Below the pieces are notes generated by a model. The model was not told where the DNA came from. It ran no database searches and saw only the letters and a list, made by a program, of their open reading frames with translations. This document shows, one piece after another, positions 7,303 to 16,588 of a stretch of 56,889 nucleotides of DNA. Both the position numbers and the translations under genes were made by a program. This DNA comes from a bacterium (GTDB lineage Bacteria > Bacillota_I > Bacilli_A > RF39 > UBA660): positions 1 through 56,889 of the forward strand of contig JAHZBE010000010.1 of the NCBI GenBank assembly GCA_019423565.1, read 5' to 3'. Within the stretch, counting starts at the first letter, position 1, and each line of letters begins with the position of its first letter.

Positions 7303-9138
7303 CTATATTATATTTTCATACATACTAAACATAGGTATTATTACAGCAAGTAATATACCACCTACTACTACAGCTAAAATAATAATCATAAGTGGCTCTA
7401 CTAGGGCCTTAATTCTAGCAACTGAATTAGTTTGTTCCTCTTGATAGTACTCAGCAACCTTTTCCATCATCAAACCTAATTGACCAGTTTTTTCACCTGT
7501 AACAATCATTTGATAAGCAATATTTGGAAAAGCCCATTGATTTTCAAAAGCAGTTGAAATATTTTCACCTTTTGATAATACAATAACAGCATCATAAATA
7601 ATGGATTTATAAATTTCATTTTCTGTAATTCTTGATAAAATATCCATACTATCAGTAATAAAAATATTGTTGTTTATTAATGACGCAAATGTCTTAGAAA
7701 ACATTGTCATTTCATTATATATAATTATCTTATCTATTGCTGGCACATGCATTAATAGATATTGAATACTTGATTTAAAGGAAACACTCTTTTTAAATAA
7801 AACAATAAACGATACAATTATAGCAGTTACTGCAAAAATAATTGTTATATAATTTGTTCTAAAGAACGAACTTACATTAATTATAAATTTAGTAATTGCT
7901 GGTAATTCTGAGCCTAAACTTTTATATATTGATTCAAATTGAGGTACTACATATACAATTATGTATATTACAACTGCAATTGCGAATACAAATACAAAAG
8001 CAGGATATATAAGTGCATTTATCATTTCTTTTCTTGATTTAGCAACTGACTTATAATACTCAGCTTGTTCATCTAATACTTCAGGCAAATTACCTGTCAT
8101 TTCTGCTGTTTTAATCATATTAATAAGAAGTTTTGGAAATATTGGACCTGATTTTATCATGGCTTCTGATAATGTTGCACCCATAGAAAGTTCATAAACT
8201 ATTGATTTCCAAATTGTTTTATCTGAGCTTTTTTTAGCTTGACTTTCAAGTATTTTAATTGAATCAACAATTGGAATACCCGCTTTTAAATATGTAGATA
8301 ATTGTGTCAAATAAAATACTAATGTATCCTTTTTCATTGGTTTTCTAAGAGCTAAATCAATATTGAACATATTGGCTTTAGCTATCGCATTAATTTCATA
8401 AACTTCATAACCTTCTGAAAGTAAATATGAATGTACATCTAATTTTGAATATCCCATAAATGTACCTTTTTCTATTTTTCCATTAGGATTTTTACCAACA
8501 TATTTAAATATTAATTTTTCTGTACTTCTATTTGCATCAGCTGCATTAACATCAAGTGCAAGTATTTGTCTTTTTTTATCAAGCTTTTGTTGTCTTTTCT
8601 TTGAAAAAAAGTTTCTCTTTTTTAATTCTTCTAAAAGACTTTTCCTTTCTTTTTTTGCTGCTTCTCTTTGTCTTAATTTTTCTCTATTAATTTTTTCTTT
8701 AGCAATTCTATGTTCTTCTCTTCTCTCTTCTTTATTTCTTCTTTTCTCATTTTCAGGGTTATTATCTTTAATAGTATCATTAGAGAATTTTAATTCATTC
8801 TTTTTTTCTAAGCTTTTTTCTCTAATATATTCTTCTGCTCTTTCTTTTTCTTTTTGTATTTCTTTTCTCTTTTCTTCTTCTTTTTGTAAACGTTGTTGTC
8901 TTTTTTCCGGTGTTTCTCTAAGCATTAATTTCAAAATATATATTAATGCAATATTAAAATACCTAAACATATGAAATGGAAATAAAATTATAAATAAAAA
9001 TACATTATTTAGAGATGTTAAAAATTTACTTTCTTTGGTCTCTTTATTTTTTTCTATTTTTTCTTCTTTATTTTCAATAGTAATCTCTTTGTCTTTTTTA
9101 GTTCCTTCACTTTTTATCTTTTCTTGCTTCTTTTTCAT
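7303..9138 (-). CDS. PilC/GspF/ComGB-like inner membrane platform protein with long charged N-terminus
   Basis: The platform protein of a type IV pilus-like machine. Residues from about 205 match the family: FKYVGKNPNGKIEKGTFMGY, then two GspF domains (FYLTQLSTYLKAGIPIVDSI near 276; MFSKTFASLINNNIFITDSM near 480) and the usual three membrane helices. What is odd is the N-terminal 200 residues, which family members lack: a Lys/Glu-rich stretch, one or two membrane segments (FLTSLNNVFLFIILFPFHMF region), then a long highly charged helix likely to be a coiled coil. Length is 611 against roughly 350-400 normally. No GspE/PilB ATPase is in the window. Confidence 0.9.
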   Translation of the reverse strand: MKKKQEKIKSEGTKKDKEITIENKEEKIEKNKETKESKFLTSLNNVFLFIILFPFHMFRYFNIALIYILKLMLRETPEKRQQRLQKEEEKRKEIQKEKERAEEYIREKSLEKKNELKFSNDTIKDNNPENEKRRNKEERREEHRIAKEKINREKLRQREAAKKERKSLLEELKKRNFFSKKRQQKLDKKRQILALDVNAADANRSTEKLIFKYVGKNPNGKIEKGTFMGYSKLDVHSYLLSEGYEVYEINAIAKANMFNIDLALRKPMKKDTLVFYLTQLSTYLKAGIPIVDSIKILESQAKKSSDKTIWKSIVYELSMGATLSEAMIKSGPIFPKLLINMIKTAEMTGNLPEVLDEQAEYYKSVAKSRKEMINALIYPAFVFVFAIAVVIYIIVYVVPQFESIYKSLGSELPAITKFIINVSSFFRTNYITIIFAVTAIIVSFIVLFKKSVSFKSSIQYLLMHVPAIDKIIIYNEMTMFSKTFASLINNNIFITDSMDILSRITENEIYKSIIYDAVIVLSKGENISTAFENQWAFPNIAYQMIVTGEKTGQLGLMMEKVAEYYQEEQTNSVARIKALVEPLMIIILAVVVGGILLAVIIPMFSMYENII

Positions 9139-9167
9139 AAAATCTCCTACTATTCTTTTATATAATC

Positions 9168-9220
9168 ATTATAACACACTAGGAAAAATTTTTAAACTAT
9201 TTTTTCCTCATTCATATAAT
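9168..9220. promoter_or_regulatory. Divergent promoters sharing one -35 hexamer
   Basis: The palindromic TTTAAA at 9191-9196 can serve both ways. On the minus strand, 17 bases and TATAAT (9173-9168, with TG extension) serve the PilC-like gene. On the plus strand, 18 bases and TATAAT (9215-9220) serve the YqfQ-like gene. If both are used, only one can be occupied at a time. Confidence 0.5.
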
Positions 9221-9243
9221 ATACAAGAAGGAGGTATACTTTT

Positions 9244-9567
9244 ATGTTTAATCCAAATCTACTTTATATGCCTGGAAGAAGTATTTTACCTATTGCTAGA
9301 AAAACAATAAATTGGGCTGGACTACTTAGTAATACACAAAAAACACTTAATATTGTTAATCAGGCAATACCTATTGTTTATCAAGTAAAGCCTATGATTA
9401 ATAACGCTAAAACAATGTTTAAGATTGCTAGTGAATTAACTAAGTCGAATACAAATGAGAATTCAAATGTTCAAAATAATGTAAATGAAAGTAATAGTAC
9501 CCAAAGTAATAGTTATAGTGTAAGTGATAGTTCATCAAATAATGATGGTCCTTCCTTCTTCATTTAA
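9244..9567 (+). CDS. YqfQ/VrrA-like small protein
   Basis: A 107-residue protein with AAGGAGGT before its ATG. Residues 10-75 are a Pro/hydrophobic segment (GRSILPIARKTINWAGLLSN, then VNQAIPIVYQVKPMINNAKT), resembling Bacillus YqfQ (VrrA-like). The last 35 residues are low-complexity Asn/Ser. Bacillus yqfQ lies in the same sigA/trmK neighbourhood, which supports the call. Function unknown; there is no clear signal peptide. Confidence 0.6.
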   Translation: MFNPNLLYMPGRSILPIARKTINWAGLLSNTQKTLNIVNQAIPIVYQVKPMINNAKTMFKIASELTKSNTNENSNVQNNVNESNSTQSNSYSVSDSSSNNDGPSFFI

Positions 9568-9593
9568 AAAAAGACAAAATCAATTGTCTTTTT
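9567..9593. terminator. Bidirectional terminator between the YqfQ-like gene and trmK
   Basis: AAAAAGACAA and TTGTCTTTTT around a short loop. The trmK TGA stop lies in the loop. Confidence 0.8.
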
Positions 9594-10263
9594 CTAATTC
9601 TTCTTTTATTATTTTTATAAGTCTCATATGATGAAGTCTACTCATAACATTATTTTTTGGAAGTTGCAATAATAAATTTTCATATTTTAATAACTTTTTA
9701 GAGTAATAATCTTTAAATAATTCATCTTTATTTTCCATTAATCTAGGTCCAAAATATATTTGATTATAATTATATCTTTCTACTCCTCTTTTGAATTCTA
9801 TAATTGTATAAATTATATCTTTATCAAGGACAAGTTTTTCTCTTGTTATTTTAAAACCTAATTTAATTACAGATTTTCTAAGTTTTACAACATCTGTATT
9901 AGACTGAACTATTATTTTATTTATATCTTTTAATTTTTCAGAATTACTTAAAATCTTTTCAATATTATTATATCCCATTCCTGCGATAATAATAGTATCT
10001 ACTTCGCCTTCTTTAATAACATCAAGTCCATCACCAAGTCTTAAGGAAATTTTTCTTTCCATAGAATATTTTTCTATATTTTTTTTAGCTTGCTTAATTG
10101 CCCCTTCATGTATATCAGAAGCAACTATTTTTCTATTTTTTATATTTTCTTTTATATAAATATCAAGTAGTGCATGATCACATCCAATATCTATAATTCT
10201 ATCTTCTTTATCTACAAATTCTGTTATTGCTTTTAATCTTTTTGATAATCTCATTTTAATCAA
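9580..10263 (-). CDS. trmK: tRNA (adenine-22-N1)-methyltransferase TrmK
   Basis: A class I SAM methyltransferase that makes m1A22 in tRNA, called YqfN in Bacillus. It has a DIGCDHALLDIYI SAM-binding loop at about residues 21-33, the IIIAGMG motif near 92, and a C-terminal helical coiled-coil region. Length 227 is normal. The start is probably a TTG at 10263: AAAGGA lies eight bases before it, against 17 before the next in-frame ATG. It overlaps the rpoD stop by eight bases, so it is translationally coupled in dnaG-rpoD-trmK. Confidence 0.88.
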   Translation of the reverse strand: MIKMRLSKRLKAITEFVDKEDRIIDIGCDHALLDIYIKENIKNRKIVASDIHEGAIKQAKKNIEKYSMERKISLRLGDGLDVIKEGEVDTIIIAGMGYNNIEKILSNSEKLKDINKIIVQSNTDVVKLRKSVIKLGFKITREKLVLDKDIIYTIIEFKRGVERYNYNQIYFGPRLMENKDELFKDYYSKKLLKYENLLLQLPKNNVMSRLHHMRLIKIIKEELEKDN

Positions 10264-11347
10264 CCAAATAATCCTTTAACTTTTTACTTCTTGATGGATG
10301 GCGTAATTTTCTAAGTGCTTTTGCTTCTATTTGTCTAATTCTTTCTCTTGTAACACCAAATATAGTTCCTACTTCTTCTAGGGTTCTACAAGTTCCATCT
10401 ATTAAACCAAATCTAAGTTTTATAACTTGTTCTTCTCTTTCTGTTAATGTTAATAATAATTCTGAAATTTCATCTTTAAGTACTTCATTAATTGCGTATT
10501 CTTCTGGGCTTAAACTACTATCATCTTTAACAAAATCTCCTAAGTGTGAATCATCTTCTTCACCAATTGGAGTTTCAAGTGATAGTGGATCCAAAGATAT
10601 TTTAATTATTTCTCTTACTTTATCTTCTGTTGTATTAAGTGCTTTAGCAAGTTCTTCTTCTGTTGGTTCTCTATCTAGTTCTAGAGTCATTTGTCTTTGA
10701 ACTCTTTTTAATTTATTAATAGTTTCTACCATATGAACTGGTACTCTTATTGTTTTTGCTTGGTCAGCAATTGCTCTTGTTATTGCTTGACGAATCCACC
10801 ATGTTGCATATGTTGAAAATCTGTATCCTTTAGATGAATCAAATTTATCTACTGCCTTCATAAGTCCAATATTACCTTCTTGTATTAAATCTAGAAATGA
10901 TAAATTTCTACCTACATATCTTTTAGCAATTGATACAACAAGTCTAAGATTAGATTCAGCAAGTATTGCTTTTGCTTCTTCATCACCTTCATCTATTCTT
11001 TTAGATAATTCAAGTTCTTCATCAAGTGATAAAAGACTTATTTTACCTATCTCTTTTAGATACATTCTAACTGGATCATTAATACTTAAGTTTTTAGGTA
11101 TTTCAATATCTTCTAAAAGTAAGTCAGCATCGCCATCACCAGATTCTCCACCTTCATCTATTTCAGAATCTGCGACTACTTCTATGTTATTATCATTTAA
11201 AAAATTATATAAATCATCTAAAGATTCAGAGTCCATATCTAAACCTTTTAGGGCTGCTGCTAGTTCTTCAAATGTTAAGAATCCTTTCTCTTTCCCTTTC
11301 TTTAATAGTTCTTCTTTTCTTTCTTCAAATGTTTTTATCTCATTCAT
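10256..11347 (-). CDS. rpoD: Primary RNA polymerase sigma factor
   Basis: Sigma-70 group 1, the housekeeping factor. Residues 1-60 form a region 1.1-like domain. Region 1.2 is DPVRMYLKEIGKISLLS. Region 2, with the -10 recognition helix, is GYRFSTYATWWIRQAITRAI. Region 3 is RVPVHMVETINKLKR. Region 4.2 is TLEEVGTIFGVTRERIRQIE. The 363-residue length matches SigA. It overlaps dnaG by eight bases, the conserved dnaG-sigA macromolecular synthesis operon. Confidence 0.97.
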   Translation of the reverse strand: MNEIKTFEERKEELLKKGKEKGFLTFEELAAALKGLDMDSESLDDLYNFLNDNNIEVVADSEIDEGGESGDGDADLLLEDIEIPKNLSINDPVRMYLKEIGKISLLSLDEELELSKRIDEGDEEAKAILAESNLRLVVSIAKRYVGRNLSFLDLIQEGNIGLMKAVDKFDSSKGYRFSTYATWWIRQAITRAIADQAKTIRVPVHMVETINKLKRVQRQMTLELDREPTEEELAKALNTTEDKVREIIKISLDPLSLETPIGEEDDSHLGDFVKDDSSLSPEEYAINEVLKDEISELLLTLTEREEQVIKLRFGLIDGTCRTLEEVGTIFGVTRERIRQIEAKALRKLRHPSRSKKLKDYLVD

Positions 11348-13079
11348 CTTTATTACTCTCCTTTATTTTTAAATCTACTATTTTTTGCGCTATTTCCATT
11401 CTTTTAACACTATTTGATTCGTTTTTTAACTCACTTGTAAGTTTTACAATTTGATTATTATACAAGCTTTCTTTAATTACGTCAAAATAATTGTCAATAT
11501 TATCATTTAATTCATCTAAAGTATACTTTAAATCTGATATATCAACTACTAAATTTATTAGTTCTTTTTTATCTTCTAAATATATTATAAAGTCACTTAA
11601 GTTAAAGCTATTAAACTTCTTATAAAAAAGTACTATTTCACTTGCAAGTTTTCTTTCTATATCATTTGGTAAATATGATAAATTGTTAAAATAATAAAGT
11701 ATCATATTATTATCATTTATCATTCTATACAAAATATACTTAGATGCTTTTTCATATTTATCTATTTTTATATTTTTTGGTTTATGAGTTATAATTACTT
11801 TTTTTTCTGAATCTTTTAATTTTGATTTTATTAAATCATATGAAACATTAGTTGATTCTGATAATTTTTTTATTTCTATTTCTCTTACTATATCATCATC
11901 TATTTTTTCAAATTCTTTTATCATAACATTTATATAGTTAGATACTTCTTTACTATCATTAAAATCAATATTTTCTTTATAACTAGATAATTTATAATCA
12001 TATACACTTTGTGCATGAGACAAATTATAAATCATTTTGTCTTTTCCTTTTGTAAGTATATATTCATCTGGATCTAAATTATCTTCTAGTCTTACTACCT
12101 TTATATTACTATCGTTTCCATTAGCAAGTTCAATAAATGCATTAGTTGCTTTTTCTCCTGCTTTATCTCCATCAAACATAAGTGTTATATTAGGCGCTAA
12201 TTTTTGAATTAAATTAAGCTGATATTTTGTAACTGCTGTCCCCATTGTTGCGACTACATTTACAATTCCAATTGTGCTTAACCTTATTACATCCATAAAG
12301 CCTTCTACAACAATTATATTTTTTTCTTTTCTTGCTTCTTTTTTTGCAATATGGTAGTTATATAAAAGTTCACCCTTTTTAAATATTTCTGTTTCTTTTG
12401 TATTAATATATTTGCTTTCGCTTTTTTGATTATATATCCTACCTGAAAAACCTACTACATTTCCTTCTAAATCATAAAGTGGAAACATTATTCTATTTTT
12501 ATAAATATCATATATATTATTTCCATTTTGAACAGCAACTCCAGATGATACTATATCATCATCTTTAAACCCTTTTGCTTTTAAAGCATTACATAATTCA
12601 GAATCAGAAAGTGAAAGTCCTATATTAAAGTTTTTAATAACATCTTCATCTATTTTTCTGTTTAACAAATATTTTTTTGCATCTTTACCATAAACAGTAT
12701 TTAAGTTGTTTTGATAAAATTTATAAGCAATATTATAAATATCATATAATGGTGACTTTTTAGTATTTTCTTTTTTACTTGTACTTATATCAATACTAAC
12801 ACCTATTTTATCCGCAACTATTTTTACTGCTTCATAAAATGAAACTTTTTCATATTCCATTACAAAATTAAATACATTACCAGCATTACCACAAACAAAG
12901 CATTTGTATACTCCTTTTTCAGGTGATACACTCATACTAGGATTATGATCATCATGAAATGGACATATTCCAAAATAATTTTTACCTCTTTGCGTTAGAG
13001 GTACATAATCTCTAATAATATCTACTATATTTGCTTTTCTTTGTATGCTAAGTATTTCTTCATAAGAAATGTTAGCCAT
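11340..13079 (-). CDS. dnaG: DNA primase
   Basis: Makes RNA primers at the replication fork. A zinc-binding domain (CPFHDDHNPSMSVSPEKGVYK, then CFVCGNAG, residues 39-65) is followed by the TOPRIM core with VVEGFMDVI near 260, and TLMFDGDKAGEKA (two metal-binding acids) near 303. A C-terminal helicase-binding region is less conserved. Length 579 is typical. The ribosome binding site is GGAGTG. Its upstream region carries copy 2 of the AGGGGAA/GAGAATA element. Confidence 0.96.
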   Translation of the reverse strand: MANISYEEILSIQRKANIVDIIRDYVPLTQRGKNYFGICPFHDDHNPSMSVSPEKGVYKCFVCGNAGNVFNFVMEYEKVSFYEAVKIVADKIGVSIDISTSKKENTKKSPLYDIYNIAYKFYQNNLNTVYGKDAKKYLLNRKIDEDVIKNFNIGLSLSDSELCNALKAKGFKDDDIVSSGVAVQNGNNIYDIYKNRIMFPLYDLEGNVVGFSGRIYNQKSESKYINTKETEIFKKGELLYNYHIAKKEARKEKNIIVVEGFMDVIRLSTIGIVNVVATMGTAVTKYQLNLIQKLAPNITLMFDGDKAGEKATNAFIELANGNDSNIKVVRLEDNLDPDEYILTKGKDKMIYNLSHAQSVYDYKLSSYKENIDFNDSKEVSNYINVMIKEFEKIDDDIVREIEIKKLSESTNVSYDLIKSKLKDSEKKVIITHKPKNIKIDKYEKASKYILYRMINDNNMILYYFNNLSYLPNDIERKLASEIVLFYKKFNSFNLSDFIIYLEDKKELINLVVDISDLKYTLDELNDNIDNYFDVIKESLYNNQIVKLTSELKNESNSVKRMEIAQKIVDLKIKESNKDE

Positions 13080-13107
13080 TTAATCACTCCAAACCACTCA
13101 ATTATTA

Positions 13108-13136
13108 TATTCTCCGTTTCTCCCTCAAATTCCCCT
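13108..13136 (-). promoter_or_regulatory. Copy 2 of the AGGGGAA-N15-GAGAATA element, upstream of dnaG-rpoD
   Basis: Minus strand AGGGGAA (13136-13130), 15 bases, GAGAATA (13114-13108), with a T8-AA-T6 tract just upstream. A transcript starting about seven bases after the second box would have a leader of some 20 bases before dnaG. The spacing fits the B. subtilis sigma-H form (AGGA-type box, 11-12 bases, GAAT). A vegetative TATAAT-like box also overlaps the downstream box here. Confidence 0.55.
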
Positions 13137-13212
13137 AAAAAATTAAAAAAAATTTAATTTTTTTGCATATTTTACACTTTTTTTACATATTTTTTGATAG
13201 AAAGGGCATAAT

Positions 13213-13749
13213 ATGAGCAAAAAAAGATTAAAAATTATTTCTACAATTTTAGTGATTTTATTTAGTTTTTTATTCCATAGTATCTATGATAAATTTCCAA
13301 ATTTTATTACTTCTCTATTCTTTCCAGTGAATGAATCAATATGGGAACATATGAAAATGGTATATTTAAGTTATATTGCAGCTTATATAATTGAACTTAT
13401 TATTATCCATAAAACTAACATGCACAGTTTTAATCAAAAAGCATCTATAGTAATAAGTATTTTATTTAACATTGTAATTTATTTAGCGTTCTATATACCA
13501 GTATATAATATTTTTGGATTTAATGAATTTGTTACTATTTTCTCTTATATAATTAGTATTATTATTACAGAAATAGTATCATATAAAGTAATTACTAGTG
13601 ATAAAAATTATAGTTTTTTAAATAAATATTCTTATCTTATACTATTTATAATAGAACTTATATTTATATATTTAACTTATTTTCCATTAAAATTAGATAT
13701 TTTTGTTGATGAACTAAATAAAAAAACAGGAATTAGTAATTTATACTAG
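13213..13749 (+). CDS. Six-helix membrane protein, DUF6512-like
   Basis: A 178-residue protein with about five to six membrane segments. A short motif between segments 1 and 2, FFPVNESIWEHMKM (residues 37-50), is the hallmark of DUF6512-type membrane proteins of Firmicutes. Function unknown. It is a lone plus-strand gene, divergent from dnaG, and ends in a terminator shared with the convergent adhesin-like gene. Confidence 0.7.
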   Translation: MSKKRLKIISTILVILFSFLFHSIYDKFPNFITSLFFPVNESIWEHMKMVYLSYIAAYIIELIIIHKTNMHSFNQKASIVISILFNIVIYLAFYIPVYNIFGFNEFVTIFSYIISIIITEIVSYKVITSDKNYSFLNKYSYLILFIIELIFIYLTYFPLKLDIFVDELNKKTGISNLY

Positions 13750-13754
13750 TTCCT
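13728..13754. terminator. Bidirectional terminator
   Basis: AGGAATTAGT and ACTAGTTCCT around a seven-base loop with T-runs on both strands. It ends both the DUF6512-like gene and the convergent cohesin-like gene. Confidence 0.8.
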
Positions 13755-15000
13755 ATTTTTTCTTTTTCTTTAATGTTTCAATTTCTATAGTATCAGATAA
13801 TTTTTCATCTTTATTTTCTTCTTTTTTATTTTTTCTTTTACTTAATATCTTTTTTAAAACTTCTTTTTTACATAGAAAGTAACCTAAAACTATTCCTAAT
13901 GTAAATGTAAGTAACATGCTAACAGTAAACATTATCCATTCTCTTTTACTAGTAACATCTGGACATGTTTGAACAACTTTTTGAATTTCTTTTTCTCTTG
14001 TTACAGATATTACATATGTTTCTGTATTTGTACCATCTTCACTTGTTACCACAACATTTATTACATTTCTTCCTACTTTTAAAGATGTATTTCCATCTAC
14101 TTTTATTGTAGCATTTGAATTTTCTGCTTCAGCAACTATATCTAATTTCTTTACCTTAAATGGTACTGTTAATGAATACTTTTTAGTTTCAGAATTAAAA
14201 TCAATTTTGTATTTATCAATTTTTAAATTCTTTAAAAGTGCATTTGCCTTTACCAATTCTTCTTCTGTTGGCGTTAATTTAAGTGTTACTTTAACAATAT
14301 AATTTTTAGTAGTCGTACCATCTTCTGCAATAACTGAAATTTTTATTTCATTTTCACCTTTAACAAGATTTTTATAATTATCAGATATCATAATTTTTGC
14401 ATTTGAATTACTAGCAACTGCATTAACTGTAAGTTCAGTTATATCTGTTATAGTACTAGTATATTCTAATGTATTCTTATCAAACTTTGGACTTAATGTT
14501 GTATTTGGTATTTTTAGTGAGCTAAGTGTTGCATCATTACTTAAAGATGTAATTTTTATCATACTACTATTAACAACTGCTGATTTTCCTGATAATAATT
14601 TTACACCAGAACTATCTATTGTTAAGTTACAATCTCCCGATTTTGCATTTGCTTTAACTCCAAAAACTATAGCAGCTAAAGTTGTATCTGAACTTATTGT
14701 ACCAGAAGATTCATTCTTTTTAGATATAATTATTGGATTACTTCTTGCATCAACATCTGAAATATCACTACTATAAGATTTAAATTCTATTTTAGATGTA
14801 TCATAAGTTAAATATATACTATACCCACTTATAGAATCTGATTCAACCTTAGAAGCTTTTACATAAACCGTAAATTCATTACCTGGTTTTGCACTATCGA
14901 CAGACTTTTCAACTTGAATTTCGGTTGCAAACGCATGAACCGGTAAAAACATAAATGCAAAAGCAAAAAATATACTTAATTTTAAAAACCCTTTTTTCAT
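13753..15000 (-). CDS. Membrane-anchored surface protein: cohesin-like domain plus two cadherin-like domains
   Basis: A 415-residue exported protein. A signal peptide covers residues 1-25 (hydrophobic, ending AFA-TE). Residues 28-150 resemble a cohesin domain (KPGNEFTVYVKASKV, then SGYSIYLTYDTSKIEF). Two copies of a cadherin-like beta-sandwich follow (about 158-240 and 252-335), each ending with EDGT then NYIVKVT or TYVISVT. A membrane helix near 355-375 and a Lys/Glu-rich tail inside the cell come last. There is no dockerin partner in the window. It lies 17 bases after yqeH and is probably co-transcribed. Likely role: adhesion or display of other proteins (inferred). Confidence 0.75.
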   Translation of the reverse strand: MKKGFLKLSIFFAFAFMFLPVHAFATEIQVEKSVDSAKPGNEFTVYVKASKVESDSISGYSIYLTYDTSKIEFKSYSSDISDVDARSNPIIISKKNESSGTISSDTTLAAIVFGVKANAKSGDCNLTIDSSGVKLLSGKSAVVNSSMIKITSLSNDATLSSLKIPNTTLSPKFDKNTLEYTSTITDITELTVNAVASNSNAKIMISDNYKNLVKGENEIKISVIAEDGTTTKNYIVKVTLKLTPTEEELVKANALLKNLKIDKYKIDFNSETKKYSLTVPFKVKKLDIVAEAENSNATIKVDGNTSLKVGRNVINVVVTSEDGTNTETYVISVTREKEIQKVVQTCPDVTSKREWIMFTVSMLLTFTLGIVLGYFLCKKEVLKKILSKRKNKKEENKDEKLSDTIEIETLKKKKK

Positions 15001-15016
15001 TCTTATTCCTCTTTTC

Positions 15017-16033
15017 CTAAATTAATGATTCTCTTTTATAAATACCAACTCCGTCTATTGTATATATCCTTAAAGTTGCTTGTTTGGTAATTTTTATAAA
15101 GCATAAACCATTTACTATAACATCTTCATTTGAATTTACATTTAATATAGTCATTTTCAAATCTTTTCCCCTAGTATTTGTTATAGTATTTATTCTATCG
15201 ATAATTATATCATTAGATACATAAAAAGTAAAACTATTTTTCTCTCCCTTTACATATTCTATACGTAAATAATTATCAATTAATAGTGTTGTTCCTTGAT
15301 TTATCTGATATGTTATTGGTCTTATTTCACTTTTAGGCATTATTCTCTTAAGTTCTTTTGGTTTAACATAATTCGATATATTATCTTTTTCAATAAACCC
15401 TGGAGTATCAATTAAAGTTAAATCATCATCTATCTTAACTTCATTAATATTAATCGTAGTTGATGGTAATATACTGGCAGTAATTTCATAATCATTATTA
15501 GAGTAATTTTTTATAAATTTATTAATAAGTGTACTTTTACCCGCATTAGTATTACCACATAAATATACGTATTTACTATTTTTGTATTTTAAAATTCGTT
15601 CATATAAATAATCTATATTAAAATTAGTTTTACTACTAACTACAACGATATCAATAATATTACTATTAAATTTTAATTTTTTTATTTTGGATATTATCTT
15701 ATCAATGATTACACTCTTTGGAATAACATCATATTTTGTTATAACTAAAATTATATTATTATTTATATATTTATTTATCATTTCTATAGAAGAATTAATG
15801 TTAAATATATCCGCTAAAAAAAGTACTAAATGATCTGTTTTATTAATATTCTTATAAATATCTATATATTCTTGTGGTTTTAAAGTAGTACTCTTGTACT
15901 CACCATAATTAATAAGTTTAAAACATCTTTCACAATACTTTGCAGTTTCCTTTTTTTCTTCACTAATATAACCAATCTCGTTTTTATTATCTGTTTGAAA
16001 AACAGCGCCACATCCTAAACATTTTCTAATCAT
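15017..16033 (-). CDS. yqeH: Ribosome biogenesis GTPase YqeH (circularly permuted)
   Basis: Assists 30S assembly. An N-terminal zinc finger, CLGCGAVFQ at residues 5-13 and CERC at 34-37, precedes the permuted GTPase motifs, which run G4 (ITKYDVIPKS, near 118), G5, then G1 (YLCGNTNAGKSTLINKF, near 156) and G3 (DTPGFI, near 209). A C-terminal RNA-binding-like domain follows. Length 338 is close to Bacillus YqeH (366). It overlaps yqeG by eight bases, the conserved yqeG-yqeH pair. Confidence 0.93.
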   Translation of the reverse strand: MIRKCLGCGAVFQTDNKNEIGYISEEKKETAKYCERCFKLINYGEYKSTTLKPQEYIDIYKNINKTDHLVLFLADIFNINSSIEMINKYINNNIILVITKYDVIPKSVIIDKIISKIKKLKFNSNIIDIVVVSSKTNFNIDYLYERILKYKNSKYVYLCGNTNAGKSTLINKFIKNYSNNDYEITASILPSTTININEVKIDDDLTLIDTPGFIEKDNISNYVKPKELKRIMPKSEIRPITYQINQGTTLLIDNYLRIEYVKGEKNSFTFYVSNDIIIDRINTITNTRGKDLKMTILNVNSNEDVIVNGLCFIKITKQATLRIYTIDGVGIYKRESLI

Positions 16034-16550
16034 AATACTTTCCTTTTTCTAAAATTTTATTTTTTTCAAAATTTTTTAAAATAAACTTTTCAAAAAATCT
16101 AAGAAATTTTGTACTAAATGGTTCATCTGAATCCATCTTGTCAACAAATATAACGAAAAATCCATTTCTTTTCGCACCTATAACATCAGTCATTATTTGA
16201 TCACCTATAAATGCACATTTTTCTTTTTCATATTTTTTTAATACCTTTTTATAATTTTTGTTTAAAGGTTTCATTGAACTATAATATATTCCTATATCAT
16301 TTTTCATAATAAATGTTTCTAATCTTTTTTTTGAAGAATTTGAAAAAATAAATATTTCAAATTCTTTCTTTTTTAAACTTTCAAATAATTTTATTAGTTT
16401 TGAATTAATTTCTTTGTCTTTATATGAAATTAATGTATTATCTAAATCAAAAAATAAGTATCTTATTCCAATATCAAAAATTTTATCATAATTTATATCA
16501 AATATATTTTTTCTATACATATCTGGTTTCAATTTTTGCATTAATATCAC
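16026..16550 (-). CDS. yqeG: YqeG-family HAD phosphatase
   Basis: HAD superfamily IIIA. The nucleophile motif FDLDNTL is at about residues 34-40, a FSNSS motif II lies near 70, and motif IV-like GDQIMTDV is near 118. Length 174 is normal for YqeG. It is predicted to act on a sugar or nucleotide phosphate. It lies immediately upstream of yqeH. The start may be the fourth codon (MQKLKPDMY), the usual family N-terminus. Confidence 0.88.
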   Translation of the reverse strand: MILMQKLKPDMYRKNIFDINYDKIFDIGIRYLFFDLDNTLISYKDKEINSKLIKLFESLKKKEFEIFIFSNSSKKRLETFIMKNDIGIYYSSMKPLNKNYKKVLKKYEKEKCAFIGDQIMTDVIGAKRNGFFVIFVDKMDSDEPFSTKFLRFFEKFILKNFEKNKILEKGKYYD

Positions 16551-16588
16551 CTATATCATTATATTATCATTTAAAATTATGTAGAATA

